From contig RFNX01000159.1 of the NCBI GenBank assembly GCA_009926905.1, forward strand, positions 1-12,133: a stretch of 12,133 nt of DNA. Direction: 5' to 3'. Positions 1 to 6,455 of the stretch are shown piece after piece (positions within the stretch are counted from its first letter, which is position 1; every line of letters starts with the position of its first letter). Both the position numbers and the translations under genes were made by a program. The notes beneath the pieces were generated by a model, which was given only the letters and a program-made list of their open reading frames with translations, did not search any database and was not told where the DNA came from. This stretch comes from Flavobacteriales bacterium (GTDB lineage Bacteria > Bacteroidota > Bacteroidia > Flavobacteriales_D > Crocinitomicaceae).

Positions 1-8
1 TATTTTTG
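1..8 (+). promoter_or_regulatory. Candidate -7 box of the fic promoter
   Basis: TATTTTTG matches the Bacteroidota -7 consensus TAnnTTTG exactly. It ends 16 nt before the fic start codon, so transcription would start just ahead of the gene with a very short leader. The -33 TTG element would lie outside the window, so only half of the promoter can be examined. Confidence 0.45.
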
Positions 9-24
9 TGGTATAAACGATATT

Positions 25-984
25 ATGTGGAGAAATCAATTTATTGTAGACGAAGAAATTAAAGTTCAACTTTCAAGGTTGGAATCCAAGAAAAAAGAAT
101 TGGATACACATCGACCGCTTCCTTCATTTATCGTTGAAAAAATCAAAGCGAATCTTGCGCTGGAATGGACTTATAATTCCAATGCCATTGAAGGGAATAC
201 CATTACGCTTCGAGAAACCCAACTGATTCTCGAGGAAGGTGTTACCGTGAAAGGGAAAAGTCTACGCGAGCATTTTGAAACGTTCAATCACCATAAAGCC
301 ATTTCCTTTTTATACAAATTGGCAGATGCTTCTGAACCAGTGCGCGGTATTGATATTCTGAAATTACACGAAATTGTACTGAATAACATTGAAGAACATT
401 ACGCTGGAAGAATCCGAACAGGAAATGTCCGAATCAACGGAGCAAATTTCACACCTCCTGCAGCGTCAAAAGTGAGCGTTTTGTTTGATGAGCTAATCGA
501 ATGGATTCAGTTAAATCCAGATGGGTTGGATATGGTCAGTTTGGCAACGCTTTTTCACCATCGTTTCGTTTGGATTCATCCTTTTTTTGATGGAAATGGA
601 AGAACTGTTCGTTTGACGATGAACCTACTTTTATTACGAAATGGATATCCACCAGCAATTATTTTACGCGCTGATCGGAAGAAATATTACGAAGCTTTGA
701 ATCAAGCAAACAATGGGCAGTATAAGAAACTTCAATTGTTAATGATTCAAGCCGTAGAACGCACCTTGAATATTTATTTGGCAGCACTGCCAGGCTCAAC
801 GTATGAATATTCAGCGATAACAACGATTATTGAGGAAGAACGTTTGCCCTATGGTCAGGAATATTTGAGTCTTTTGGCTAGACAAGGTAAGATTGATGCC
901 TATAAAGAGGGAAATGTATGGTATACATCTAAAGAAGCCGTTGATTCGTATATAAATAACCGAAAACGACAACGAAAAATTTGA
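25..984 (+). CDS. Fic family protein (AMP-transferase) with C-terminal HTH-like domain
   Basis: Fic proteins usually transfer AMP from ATP to a hydroxyl side chain of a target protein. The catalytic motif HPFFDGNGR is complete at residues 185-193, with the essential His185 and the Asn191/Arg193 phosphate-binding residues. The N-terminal part carries the inhibitory-helix motif S-x-x-x-E-G (SNAIEGN, residues 52-58), so this is a class II, self-inhibited Fic protein that needs no separate antitoxin. Residues about 262-312 look like a small winged or excisionase-type helix-turn-helix, which is common in this Fic subfamily and may allow DNA binding or autoregulation. At 319 aa the length is normal and the protein looks intact. 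The ATG at 25 follows a good -7 box. Its target is unknown. It stands alone and converges on the next gene. Confidence 0.93.
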   Translation: MWRNQFIVDEEIKVQLSRLESKKKELDTHRPLPSFIVEKIKANLALEWTYNSNAIEGNTITLRETQLILEEGVTVKGKSLREHFETFNHHKAISFLYKLADASEPVRGIDILKLHEIVLNNIEEHYAGRIRTGNVRINGANFTPPAASKVSVLFDELIEWIQLNPDGLDMVSLATLFHHRFVWIHPFFDGNGRTVRLTMNLLLLRNGYPPAIILRADRKKYYEALNQANNGQYKKLQLLMIQAVERTLNIYLAALPGSTYEYSAITTIIEEERLPYGQEYLSLLARQGKIDAYKEGNVWYTSKEAVDSYINNRKRQRKI

Positions 985-990
985 GAATGC

Positions 991-1029
991 AAATGAGTTG
1001 ATTTAGAAATTAAGTCAACTCATTTTTTT
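991..1029. terminator. Bidirectional rho-independent terminator
   Basis: An 11-bp perfect stem (991-1001 with 1015-1025, core ATGAGTTGA/TCAACTCAT) can extend by further weak pairs around a GAAAT loop and is followed by a T run at 1023-1029. It starts 7 nt after the fic stop codon and touches the end of the opposing gene. The A run on the 5' side of the stem acts as a T run on the minus strand, so it may end both transcripts. Confidence 0.75.
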
Positions 1030-1768
1030 ATTCTGAAGTATTCTCAATTTCTTCAATACGATTCTTTGCAGCTTTTTTTAGTTCTAAATCAGTTGAAGAA
1101 GTAAGCTGTTGGAACTTTTTCTTGGCTTCTTCTCGTTTCCTTCGTTTCCAATCAATCATTGCTAAGAAATAAAGTGAACGTTCGTTGTAAGAACTTTTAA
1201 TTTGACGGTTTCGCTTAAAATTTTTTTCAGCTTTTTGTATTTGATTATCATTGAAATAAACGATGCCTCCAAAATAAAGAACGGTATCATTTTCAGGTGC
1301 TAATTTTTGTATTTTTTGCCATTCGGTAATGGCTTTTTCCGTGCTTTCTTCTTCAATTGCAAACATCAAACTTCCCCATTCAATTTTAGGATTTTCGCCC
1401 ATATAAATAGGAATCCCGGGTTCAGTGAATACATCTTTTTTCTTTGCGTTCTTAGAGCTAAGATTTGTTGCAGTATTTGTAGTTGAGTAATAATATAAAA
1501 ATCCTCCAATTCCTATTAGCAGAGCGAATCCAGCGGCATATTTTAGGCTAGAGAAAGGAATTATTTTTGGCTGGGATGGCGCAATAATTTGTTTTTCAGT
1601 CGTTGATAGGTAATTCTTAATAGCTTCGCAATCTCCTTCAAAACTATCATAAAGCACAATAAATCCTTTTATTTCTTCCGAAAGATGAGCATCTGAACGC
1701 AATTTCTCCAGTTCCAATTGAAGTTGGTTTGGGTGTTCTAACAATGCTTTTAAATCTTTTAATTCCAT
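1028..1768 (-). CDS. Single-pass membrane protein with TPR-like C-terminus, likely partner of the ECF sigma factor
   Basis: I prefer the ATG at 1766-1768 (246 aa), which overlaps the sigma gene by 10 nt; an in-frame GTG at 1801 would add 11 residues and make an unlikely 43-nt overlap. A cytoplasmic helical N-terminus (about 75 residues) is followed by one hydrophobic segment (about residues 77-94, AGFALLIGIGGFLYYY), a Ser/Thr/Asn/Lys linker, and a charged C-terminal half whose helices resemble two or three TPR repeats (about 140-240). The sigma-overlapping gene, cytoplasmic head and membrane anchor suggest an anti-sigma or signal-transducing role, with the TPR domain outside the inner membrane. 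No classical zinc anti-sigma motif (HxxxCxxC) is present in this reading, so the role is inferred from context. Confidence 0.7.
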   Translation of the reverse strand: MELKDLKALLEHPNQLQLELEKLRSDAHLSEEIKGFIVLYDSFEGDCEAIKNYLSTTEKQIIAPSQPKIIPFSSLKYAAGFALLIGIGGFLYYYSTTNTATNLSSKNAKKKDVFTEPGIPIYMGENPKIEWGSLMFAIEEESTEKAITEWQKIQKLAPENDTVLYFGGIVYFNDNQIQKAEKNFKRNRQIKSSYNERSLYFLAMIDWKRRKREEAKKKFQQLTSSTDLELKKAAKNRIEEIENTSE

Positions 1769-2313
1769 ATTAAGGCAATTATTACAACCAGTTGATGCCA
1801 CAATTTCGACAAGGATTTTCGTGTCAAACTTAGTTTATTTCTGACAGTTTTCTCGCTCAAATTCAATTTTTCAGAAATTTCAGTATTGTTAAATCCTTGC
1901 AAGTGCATTTCTACCAATTCTTTATCATCATTTTTTAATTCTTCTATGCAAATCGTTAAATGTGCAATCATAGCTGCTGTTTCAGTATCTGTAGTTACTG
2001 CAGAAAAAAGTTCACTATTAATTCGTGCTCGGTTTTGGGAAATTTTTAAATGATCCAAACACTTATTTCTCACAATTGCAATTAACAATGCTTGATGATT
2101 TTCAATGCGTTCCCAACGTTTGCATCTTTCTTCATAAGGCAACTCTATCAATGAGACGAATAAACTACTCACAATGTCCCGAGCAACCTCTGGATTTTTT
2201 GTGTAATAGATAGCTTTTAGAACTAACGGCTCAAATAAATCCACGTATAATTTAGCGAGTGCATCATTATCGCTATTCAAGAAATCCTTCCAATATTTAG
2301 TTTGATTATCCAA
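1759..2313 (-). CDS. ECF-type RNA polymerase sigma factor
   Basis: This is a 184-aa protein with the two-domain layout of extracytoplasmic-function sigma-70 factors. Region 2 spans roughly residues 17-95, with the core-binding and -10 recognition part around NPEVARDIVSSLFVSL and a basic stretch NKCLDHLKISQNRAR. Region 4 spans about 120-172 with the -35-binding helix-turn-helix NNTEISEKLNLSEKTVRNKL. The start must be TTG (2311-2313): an in-frame stop lies just upstream and no ATG occurs before the domain. The 3' end overlaps the next gene by 10 nt, which indicates translational coupling with the membrane protein that probably controls it. Its regulon cannot be read from the window. Confidence 0.85.
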   Translation of the reverse strand: MDNQTKYWKDFLNSDNDALAKLYVDLFEPLVLKAIYYTKNPEVARDIVSSLFVSLIELPYEERCKRWERIENHQALLIAIVRNKCLDHLKISQNRARINSELFSAVTTDTETAAMIAHLTICIEELKNDDKELVEMHLQGFNNTEISEKLNLSEKTVRNKLSLTRKSLSKLWHQLVVIIALIWN

Positions 2314-2386
2314 TAAAGTAAATATATGAATTTAATGAAAAGGAAAAATTGATAAGTCAAAGTTGAAACTAATTTTAAGTTAGAAC

Positions 2387-2402
2387 AAAGGGTTTACCCT
2401 TT
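2387..2402 (-). terminator. Weak hairpin downstream of the symporter gene
   Basis: AAAGGG-TTTA-CCCTTT forms a perfect 6-bp stem with a 4-nt loop about 40 nt after the symporter stop codon. On the minus strand it is followed by only a short, interrupted T stretch. It could end the DinD-AbiE-symporter transcript or be an operator ahead of the sigma factor gene. Confidence 0.3.
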
Positions 2403-2443
2403 AGTGACCAACAATTGATTACTTTATTTAAAACTATTTTTCT

Positions 2444-3982
2444 TCATCCCAATATCCACCACCAACTCATCGCAACAATTCCCAAAAACAAAATACCTAA
2501 ACTTATCGAAACCGCAAATCGTTTCATAAATGACATTCTGCTTTCCAAAATCGGTATCATTTTCAAGCGTACTTCTGTGCTTTGATTTGGGGTTAAATAG
2601 GTGACTAGTAACCAAATAATTGTCGTTAAAATTGTCACAACTAACACACGCGCTTCTTGCATTGGATATTGACTTAATGGTAAATCTGTGTGAAAACTAG
2701 GATAAAGCAAGGTGAAAACTGCTGAACTCAACATGGCACTTAATTGTGACCACGCATTGATGCGAAACCAAATCCAACGGAGAATATATACAGGCGCTAC
2801 TCCAGCAGAAATGGAGAAGGTAAGTTTGATGAGGCTTTGTAAATTGTCAACGTAGAACGCGAAAATAACAGCAAGTAAACTCAGAAATAACATCATGGCA
2901 AAAGACACTTTTTGTACTTGTTTTTCTTTAAGGTTTGGCAACAAATTTCCTTTTACGACATCAATAGTCAAGAAAGACGCGCCCCAATTCATCAAGGATT
3001 CAGCTGTTGTAATAAACATTCCAAAAAAGCCAAGTAATACAATAGGTTTTGTTGCAGCTGGAATAACTTGAAAAACGCTATCAACGTAATGGATTTCAGG
3101 ATTTACTTGATTGCTTTTCAATCCTAGAATCAGTAAAATATGCCCCATCATAATAAAGCTTGCTACAAATGATATCGCTATTGGTAATAAACCTGTTAGT
3201 ATCGCACTTTTTGTGTTTTTTACTGCTGTGAAACGCGCCATTTCAGGACCGCCACCGTCGAATAAATAACAACTCCACCATTGAATTCCTAGAAAAACAA
3301 ACATTGAAAACCAACTATTTTCACTAGTCGGCAATAAGGATTTCTTCTCCGGATTTTGCTTAAAAAAGGTAAAAAAATCTTCTTTGCTTCCTGTTAAATT
3401 CCAGAGTGAAATTACTATAATTACTAAGCTTGTAAAGAATAAAATGGCGTGTAGTGCGTCCATTTTGAGTTTTAAATCAAACACATTTTTCAAGGCAAAA
3501 AGACAAAGAATTCCACCAGTTAGAAACAGTGCATTTTGTTGTGAAATATCAAAATAGATGGCTGCAATTCGTGCAAAACCAATCACGTTAAAACACAGCG
3601 CCAAAGCAACGACTAATCCACCGACATAAATTGCCCGAAATTGATGCAAGAACCTTCCACTTTTTCCTGGAAATCGAAACAAAAGAAATTGATTGTCTGT
3701 CATGAAATCCATTTTTCGCCAAAGCGGTGCAAAAACAAGCGGAATGACGAAAATCCCCAACCAACCTGCCCAAAACATCCACATTCCTGACATTCCATGT
3801 TCAGCGATGATTCCTGTAACCAATTGCCCTTGATCGACGGAAAGGTAATGCATGTAAAGTGACAATCCTGATAACCACCAAGCAACTTTTTTCCCAGACC
3901 TAAAAACGGGATTTTTAAAGTCCTTGAGTTGAAATAGGGTTAGCGAAACAAGTACGATTAAATAAGCGAGGAGGATGAACAA
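2444..3982 (-). CDS. Sodium:solute symporter family (SSS) transporter
   Basis: This 512-aa integral membrane protein has about 12-13 hydrophobic segments. Family signatures are visible: QWWSCYLFDGGGPEMAR (residues 234-250), the TTAESLMNWGASFLTIDV segment (325-342, equivalent to the conserved TM8 region that contributes to the sodium site), and ILRWIWFRINAWSQLSAM at about 400-417, which is typical of SSS members in Bacteroidota. It should move a solute into the cell with Na+; the substrate (sugar, amino acid, organic acid) cannot be told from sequence. The start is a TTG at 3980-3982, because an in-frame TAA lies eight codons upstream and there is no ATG. It begins 4 nt after the AbiEii stop, so it is probably cotranscribed with a toxin-antitoxin pair, which is an odd partner. 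Confidence 0.87.
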   Translation of the reverse strand: MFILLAYLIVLVSLTLFQLKDFKNPVFRSGKKVAWWLSGLSLYMHYLSVDQGQLVTGIIAEHGMSGMWMFWAGWLGIFVIPLVFAPLWRKMDFMTDNQFLLFRFPGKSGRFLHQFRAIYVGGLVVALALCFNVIGFARIAAIYFDISQQNALFLTGGILCLFALKNVFDLKLKMDALHAILFFTSLVIIVISLWNLTGSKEDFFTFFKQNPEKKSLLPTSENSWFSMFVFLGIQWWSCYLFDGGGPEMARFTAVKNTKSAILTGLLPIAISFVASFIMMGHILLILGLKSNQVNPEIHYVDSVFQVIPAATKPIVLLGFFGMFITTAESLMNWGASFLTIDVVKGNLLPNLKEKQVQKVSFAMMLFLSLLAVIFAFYVDNLQSLIKLTFSISAGVAPVYILRWIWFRINAWSQLSAMLSSAVFTLLYPSFHTDLPLSQYPMQEARVLVVTILTTIIWLLVTYLTPNQSTEVRLKMIPILESRMSFMKRFAVSISLGILFLGIVAMSWWWILG

Positions 3983-3986
3983 AACG

Positions 3987-4766
3987 CTAGAATTTTTCGA
4001 GGGTTAGAAACGATTCGAAGTGAATTATTTTCTTAATATCACTTTCATTAAAAAGAAATGGAGCAACGTCATTTGCCATTTCTGTCATATTTATTTTTTG
4101 ACAATGAGTTAAAATTGCTTCCTTAAGTTGTTCCGTGTTATGGATTCCTTGTTTTTGATTAAGAAAACCAAAATCAGGTTTTACGTTCAAGCTCAACAAA
4201 TAAACGATGTCAAAAAAATCGCGGCCTTTGTTTCGCTTTCTGTTGAGAACAGCATAGAATTTTTGAGCTAACAATAAGGGCAAGGGCGCAATTTTAATGG
4301 TCGTAAATACATCGAATTTATTTAAAAAATAGTGCTCAGGTTCAAAGTCATAGCCTTGTGCTTCTGAATCTAATTGGATAAGGATTTTTTCTTCTTGATA
4401 CCCCGATAAACCCGATTGCAACAACAAACCAGGAAAACGAACGTGGCAATGAAAAGCGCCTTTAATAACATTTTTTAGTTCTACTTCATACCCTTGTAAT
4501 TCCAATTGATTTCTAATTAAAATTCCCAAATCGTTGAATTCTTCGGCGGTCAAATTAAAGTTGTCAAAATCTAAATCTTCTGAAAATCGTTGGTTTTGAT
4601 GAACAATTCGCAAACAAGTCCCACCAATAAACACCAATTTTGAGGCGTACTTACTAGAAAAAACAATATCCAAAATCTTATATTGCAGGTATTCTTTCAG
4701 TAAAAATCGTTCGTATGGATGAATTGAATCTAGATAAAATCTTTTTATTTCTTTTAAGTCAATCAT
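3987..4766 (-). CDS. abiEii: AbiEii-type nucleotidyltransferase toxin
   Basis: This 259-aa protein belongs to the AbiEii/AbiGii (DUF1814) nucleotidyltransferase family, the toxin of type IV-like AbiE toxin-antitoxin and abortive-infection systems. The polymerase-beta-like motif is clear: GGTCLR at residues 48-53 followed by RFSEDLDFD at 60-68, with the metal-binding acids Asp64 and Asp66. A second conserved block, AQKFYAVLNRKRNKGRDFFDIVYL (about 167-190), holds the Lys and the R-D-x-x-D motif of the family. All key residues are present, so it should be active. Known members add nucleotides to tRNA or bind GTP, halting growth on phage infection. Its ATG overlaps the antitoxin stop by 8 nt. Confidence 0.93.
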   Translation of the reverse strand: MIDLKEIKRFYLDSIHPYERFLLKEYLQYKILDIVFSSKYASKLVFIGGTCLRIVHQNQRFSEDLDFDNFNLTAEEFNDLGILIRNQLELQGYEVELKNVIKGAFHCHVRFPGLLLQSGLSGYQEEKILIQLDSEAQGYDFEPEHYFLNKFDVFTTIKIAPLPLLLAQKFYAVLNRKRNKGRDFFDIVYLLSLNVKPDFGFLNQKQGIHNTEQLKEAILTHCQKINMTEMANDVAPFLFNESDIKKIIHFESFLTLEKF

Positions 4767-5367
4767 GGATGTATTTTAATAGAAGTTGAAAACGCTTTGT
4801 TACGCTTTTTGAATTGAACAATTGAAGATAATCAGAAAATAGTTGCAAATCAAGCATTTTTAAAATTTCTTTATTCCATCTCACTGCTTCAAAATCAACA
4901 GTCGTTTTTATTTCTGAATGAAGATACAAATAATCAAGAATTGCTTTTTCAGCACTTGCCATTGCTATCGTTAATCCGTTTAGTTCTTTTAATTCATAGC
5001 CGAAAAACAAATTTTCCTTCAGGTGATTGTAGGTTAAATTTCCAACAGACGCTTTTAATTTCATTGTGTTCAAACTCGAAATTGAAGTAACGCTAAAAAC
5101 GGCTTCTGGAATTATTTCATAAAATGCCAATGCACTTTCCAAGGAAACATAAGAAGGGGCGTAGATTTTATTTGCTACGAAATAAATCAATCCTTGATGA
5201 ATAGGCTGGTCGGTAAATCGATAAAAACCTCGCTTAATATTTTCGATATATCCTTTTTTATTCCATTCTGTCAATCTTCGTTTATCTAGTTTTGGAAAGG
5301 ACTTTTGTATTTCAATCAGAGAAATCAATGGCCTTTTATCAAACTGATTTTTAAACTCAATATACAT
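4759..5367 (-). CDS. abiEi: AbiEi-type antitoxin and transcriptional regulator
   Basis: From the ATG at 5365-5367 the protein has 202 aa (MYIEFKNQF...); an in-frame TTG at 5397 would add 10 residues but reads through the inverted repeat and is less likely. The N-terminal 60 or so residues look like the winged helix of AbiEi antitoxins (SLIEIQKSFPKLDKRRLTEW then GYIENIKRGFYRF). The middle contains the antitoxin-type block APSYVSLESALAFYEIIPEAV and SAEKAILDYLYL. AbiEi proteins neutralise AbiEii and repress their own promoter through inverted repeats; such a repeat lies right at this start. The 8-nt overlap with the toxin gene is the standard arrangement. Confidence 0.88.
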   Translation of the reverse strand: MYIEFKNQFDKRPLISLIEIQKSFPKLDKRRLTEWNKKGYIENIKRGFYRFTDQPIHQGLIYFVANKIYAPSYVSLESALAFYEIIPEAVFSVTSISSLNTMKLKASVGNLTYNHLKENLFFGYELKELNGLTIAMASAEKAILDYLYLHSEIKTTVDFEAVRWNKEILKMLDLQLFSDYLQLFNSKSVTKRFQLLLKYIHD

Positions 5368-5414
5368 TATATCTGAATTAGATGTTAAAAATAACAATTT
5401 ATTCAGATATAATG
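5365..5414. promoter_or_regulatory. 14-bp inverted repeat, probable AbiEi operator
   Basis: CATTATATCTGAAT at 5365-5378 and its exact reverse complement ATTCAGATATAATG at 5401-5414 are separated by 22 bases. The proximal arm includes the AbiEi start codon and the distal arm ends 6 nt from the DinD stop codon, so the repeat fills the intergenic space. There is no following T run on the minus strand, which argues against a terminator. Characterised AbiEi antitoxins bind paired inverted repeats at their promoter, so negative autoregulation is the simplest reading. Confidence 0.65.
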
Positions 5415-5420
5415 ATTTTT

Positions 5421-6299
5421 TTACTTTTTTGTCTTCGAGGTTTTATCTTGCTCTATGCTTTTAAATATATCTTTTGCATTTAATTCGGATACCACTTTTT
5501 TGCCTGTTTTCGCTTCTAATTCCTTCCTTGCTACATTGGCAACATTACCTCCTTGTTTGGCAACAATTTTACTTTCTTCAAAATCTTTGGGATTGGTTGC
5601 AACGGATATGTCTTTTGTGGAAGCCTCTGCTAACATATTTAAGATCAACTCTGTGTTGGTCATGTTGTCCCTAAGATTTTCTTTCTTCAATCCTTTAAGC
5701 ACTTTATACTCTTTTGTTGTTTTATCGCTCCAAGCTTTCGTAATTATGTCTGTAAGCGTAGCAAACTGTAATCCCTCTTTTAAACCACGCTTTTTCCATT
5801 CATCTGTTAATTCTTTCCTGATTTCTATACTTTTCAATCGTTGGTTTATCCAGTTTTCTGAGTAACCTAATTTCAGATACTGTTCTAAAGCTCTATCAAT
5901 ACTCAATTCAGGGTCTTGTAATTCATCTAATCTTTCTGCTGCCACTTGCGCCAACCAAAGTTTAAAAGGTTCTGCTTTAGGTGAAGGAATAGATTGAATT
6001 AAACGAAAAAGTTGTTCTGTATCTGCAACATCAGTTTGATAATACTTCCCATCAGAAGATTGCATTTTCAGTTGTCCGATTTTTTCGGACAACTCACTTC
6101 CTTCTTTTTTAAGTTTGGTTTTCAAATCATTCCAATACTTTCTTGGTCGGTCAGTGCCTGTAAGTACTTCTATAACATCCACTATAGAAATATACCATTT
6201 TTCTTGTTCAGAATCCCAAACAGTACGCAGCTGTTGTTCTTCAAATAAATGAAGCTTCGTTATAGTACTTTCTTCTTTTGATTTGTTGTTTAAACTCAT
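5421..6299 (-). CDS. DinD-like protein with BRO-N domain
   Basis: This 292-aa protein has an N-terminal BRO-N (phage antirepressor-type) domain at about residues 15-120, including WYISIVDVIEVLTGTDRPRKYWNDLK and the LFRLIQSIPSPKAEPFKLWLAQVAAERLDEL block. The C-terminal part is typical of the DNA-damage-inducible protein D family: GYSENWINQRLKSIEIRKEL, LKGLKKENLRDNMTN and a GG(N)VANVARKELEAKTGKKVVS stretch, ending in a Lys-rich tail. E. coli DinD inhibits RecA filament activity, but for this shorter family form the role is only inferred from homology. The ATG at 6297-6299 gives a full-length protein. It lies upstream of AbiEi on the same strand with a 53-nt gap. Confidence 0.87.
   Translation of the reverse strand: MSLNNKSKEESTITKLHLFEEQQLRTVWDSEQEKWYISIVDVIEVLTGTDRPRKYWNDLKTKLKKEGSELSEKIGQLKMQSSDGKYYQTDVADTEQLFRLIQSIPSPKAEPFKLWLAQVAAERLDELQDPELSIDRALEQYLKLGYSENWINQRLKSIEIRKELTDEWKKRGLKEGLQFATLTDIITKAWSDKTTKEYKVLKGLKKENLRDNMTNTELILNMLAEASTKDISVATNPKDFEESKIVAKQGGNVANVARKELEAKTGKKVVSELNAKDIFKSIEQDKTSKTKK
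6070..6094. repeat. 10-bp perfect hairpin inside the DinD-like gene
   Basis: AGTTGTCCGA (6070-6079) and TCGGACAACT (6085-6094) pair perfectly around a five-T loop (five A on the coding strand). The DNA codes for SELSEKIGQL, a stretch I believe is conserved in this protein family, so the palindrome may be a by-product of coding constraint or a structural element in the mRNA. Confidence 0.6.
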
Positions 6300-6350
6300 T
6301 TTGATTAATTTTCTAACATAAATATAGTTGTTTTTTAATCAATCAGCAAG

Positions 6351-6413
6351 TCAGGACTTTGATTTTTCTGATTCATTTGATTTTTCTGATTTTAAAGCAA
6401 ACCCTGTTCTCAT
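6351..6413 (-). other. Micro-ORF of 20 codons containing the direct repeat
   Basis: An ATG at 6411-6413 opens a 20-codon frame ending at TGA 6351-6353. It encodes MRTGFALK then the repeated hydrophilic unit SEKSNE/SEKSKS. The frame sits between two same-strand genes and the 18-nt repeat preserves it. It could be a small peptide gene, the tail of a lost gene, or chance; no promoter or ribosome site supports translation. Confidence 0.2.
6358..6391. repeat. Tandem direct repeat, 16-bp unit, 18-nt period
   Basis: TTTGATTTTTCTGATT occurs exactly at 6358-6373 and 6376-6391, separated by CA. The repeat lies in the 156-nt gap between the 415-codon gene and DinD. The rest of this gap is AT-rich and shows no clear terminator or promoter. 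Confidence 0.8.
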
Positions 6414-6455
6414 TAATCATTCAATCAAAAGAAATACCGTTCAGACGTTGGTTTT

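Noticed and set aside
5365..5414. Terminator of the DinD-like gene
   Set aside because: The stem is AT-rich, the loop is 22 nt and no T run follows on the minus strand; an operator fits better.
5455..5865. 136-codon open frame on the plus strand opposite the DinD-like gene
   Set aside because: It is antisense to a well-conserved protein and its translation has low-complexity Leu/Ser/Phe composition typical of a shadow frame.
6358..6391. CRISPR-like array
   Set aside because: Only two copies with a 2-nt separation; no spacers and no cas genes.
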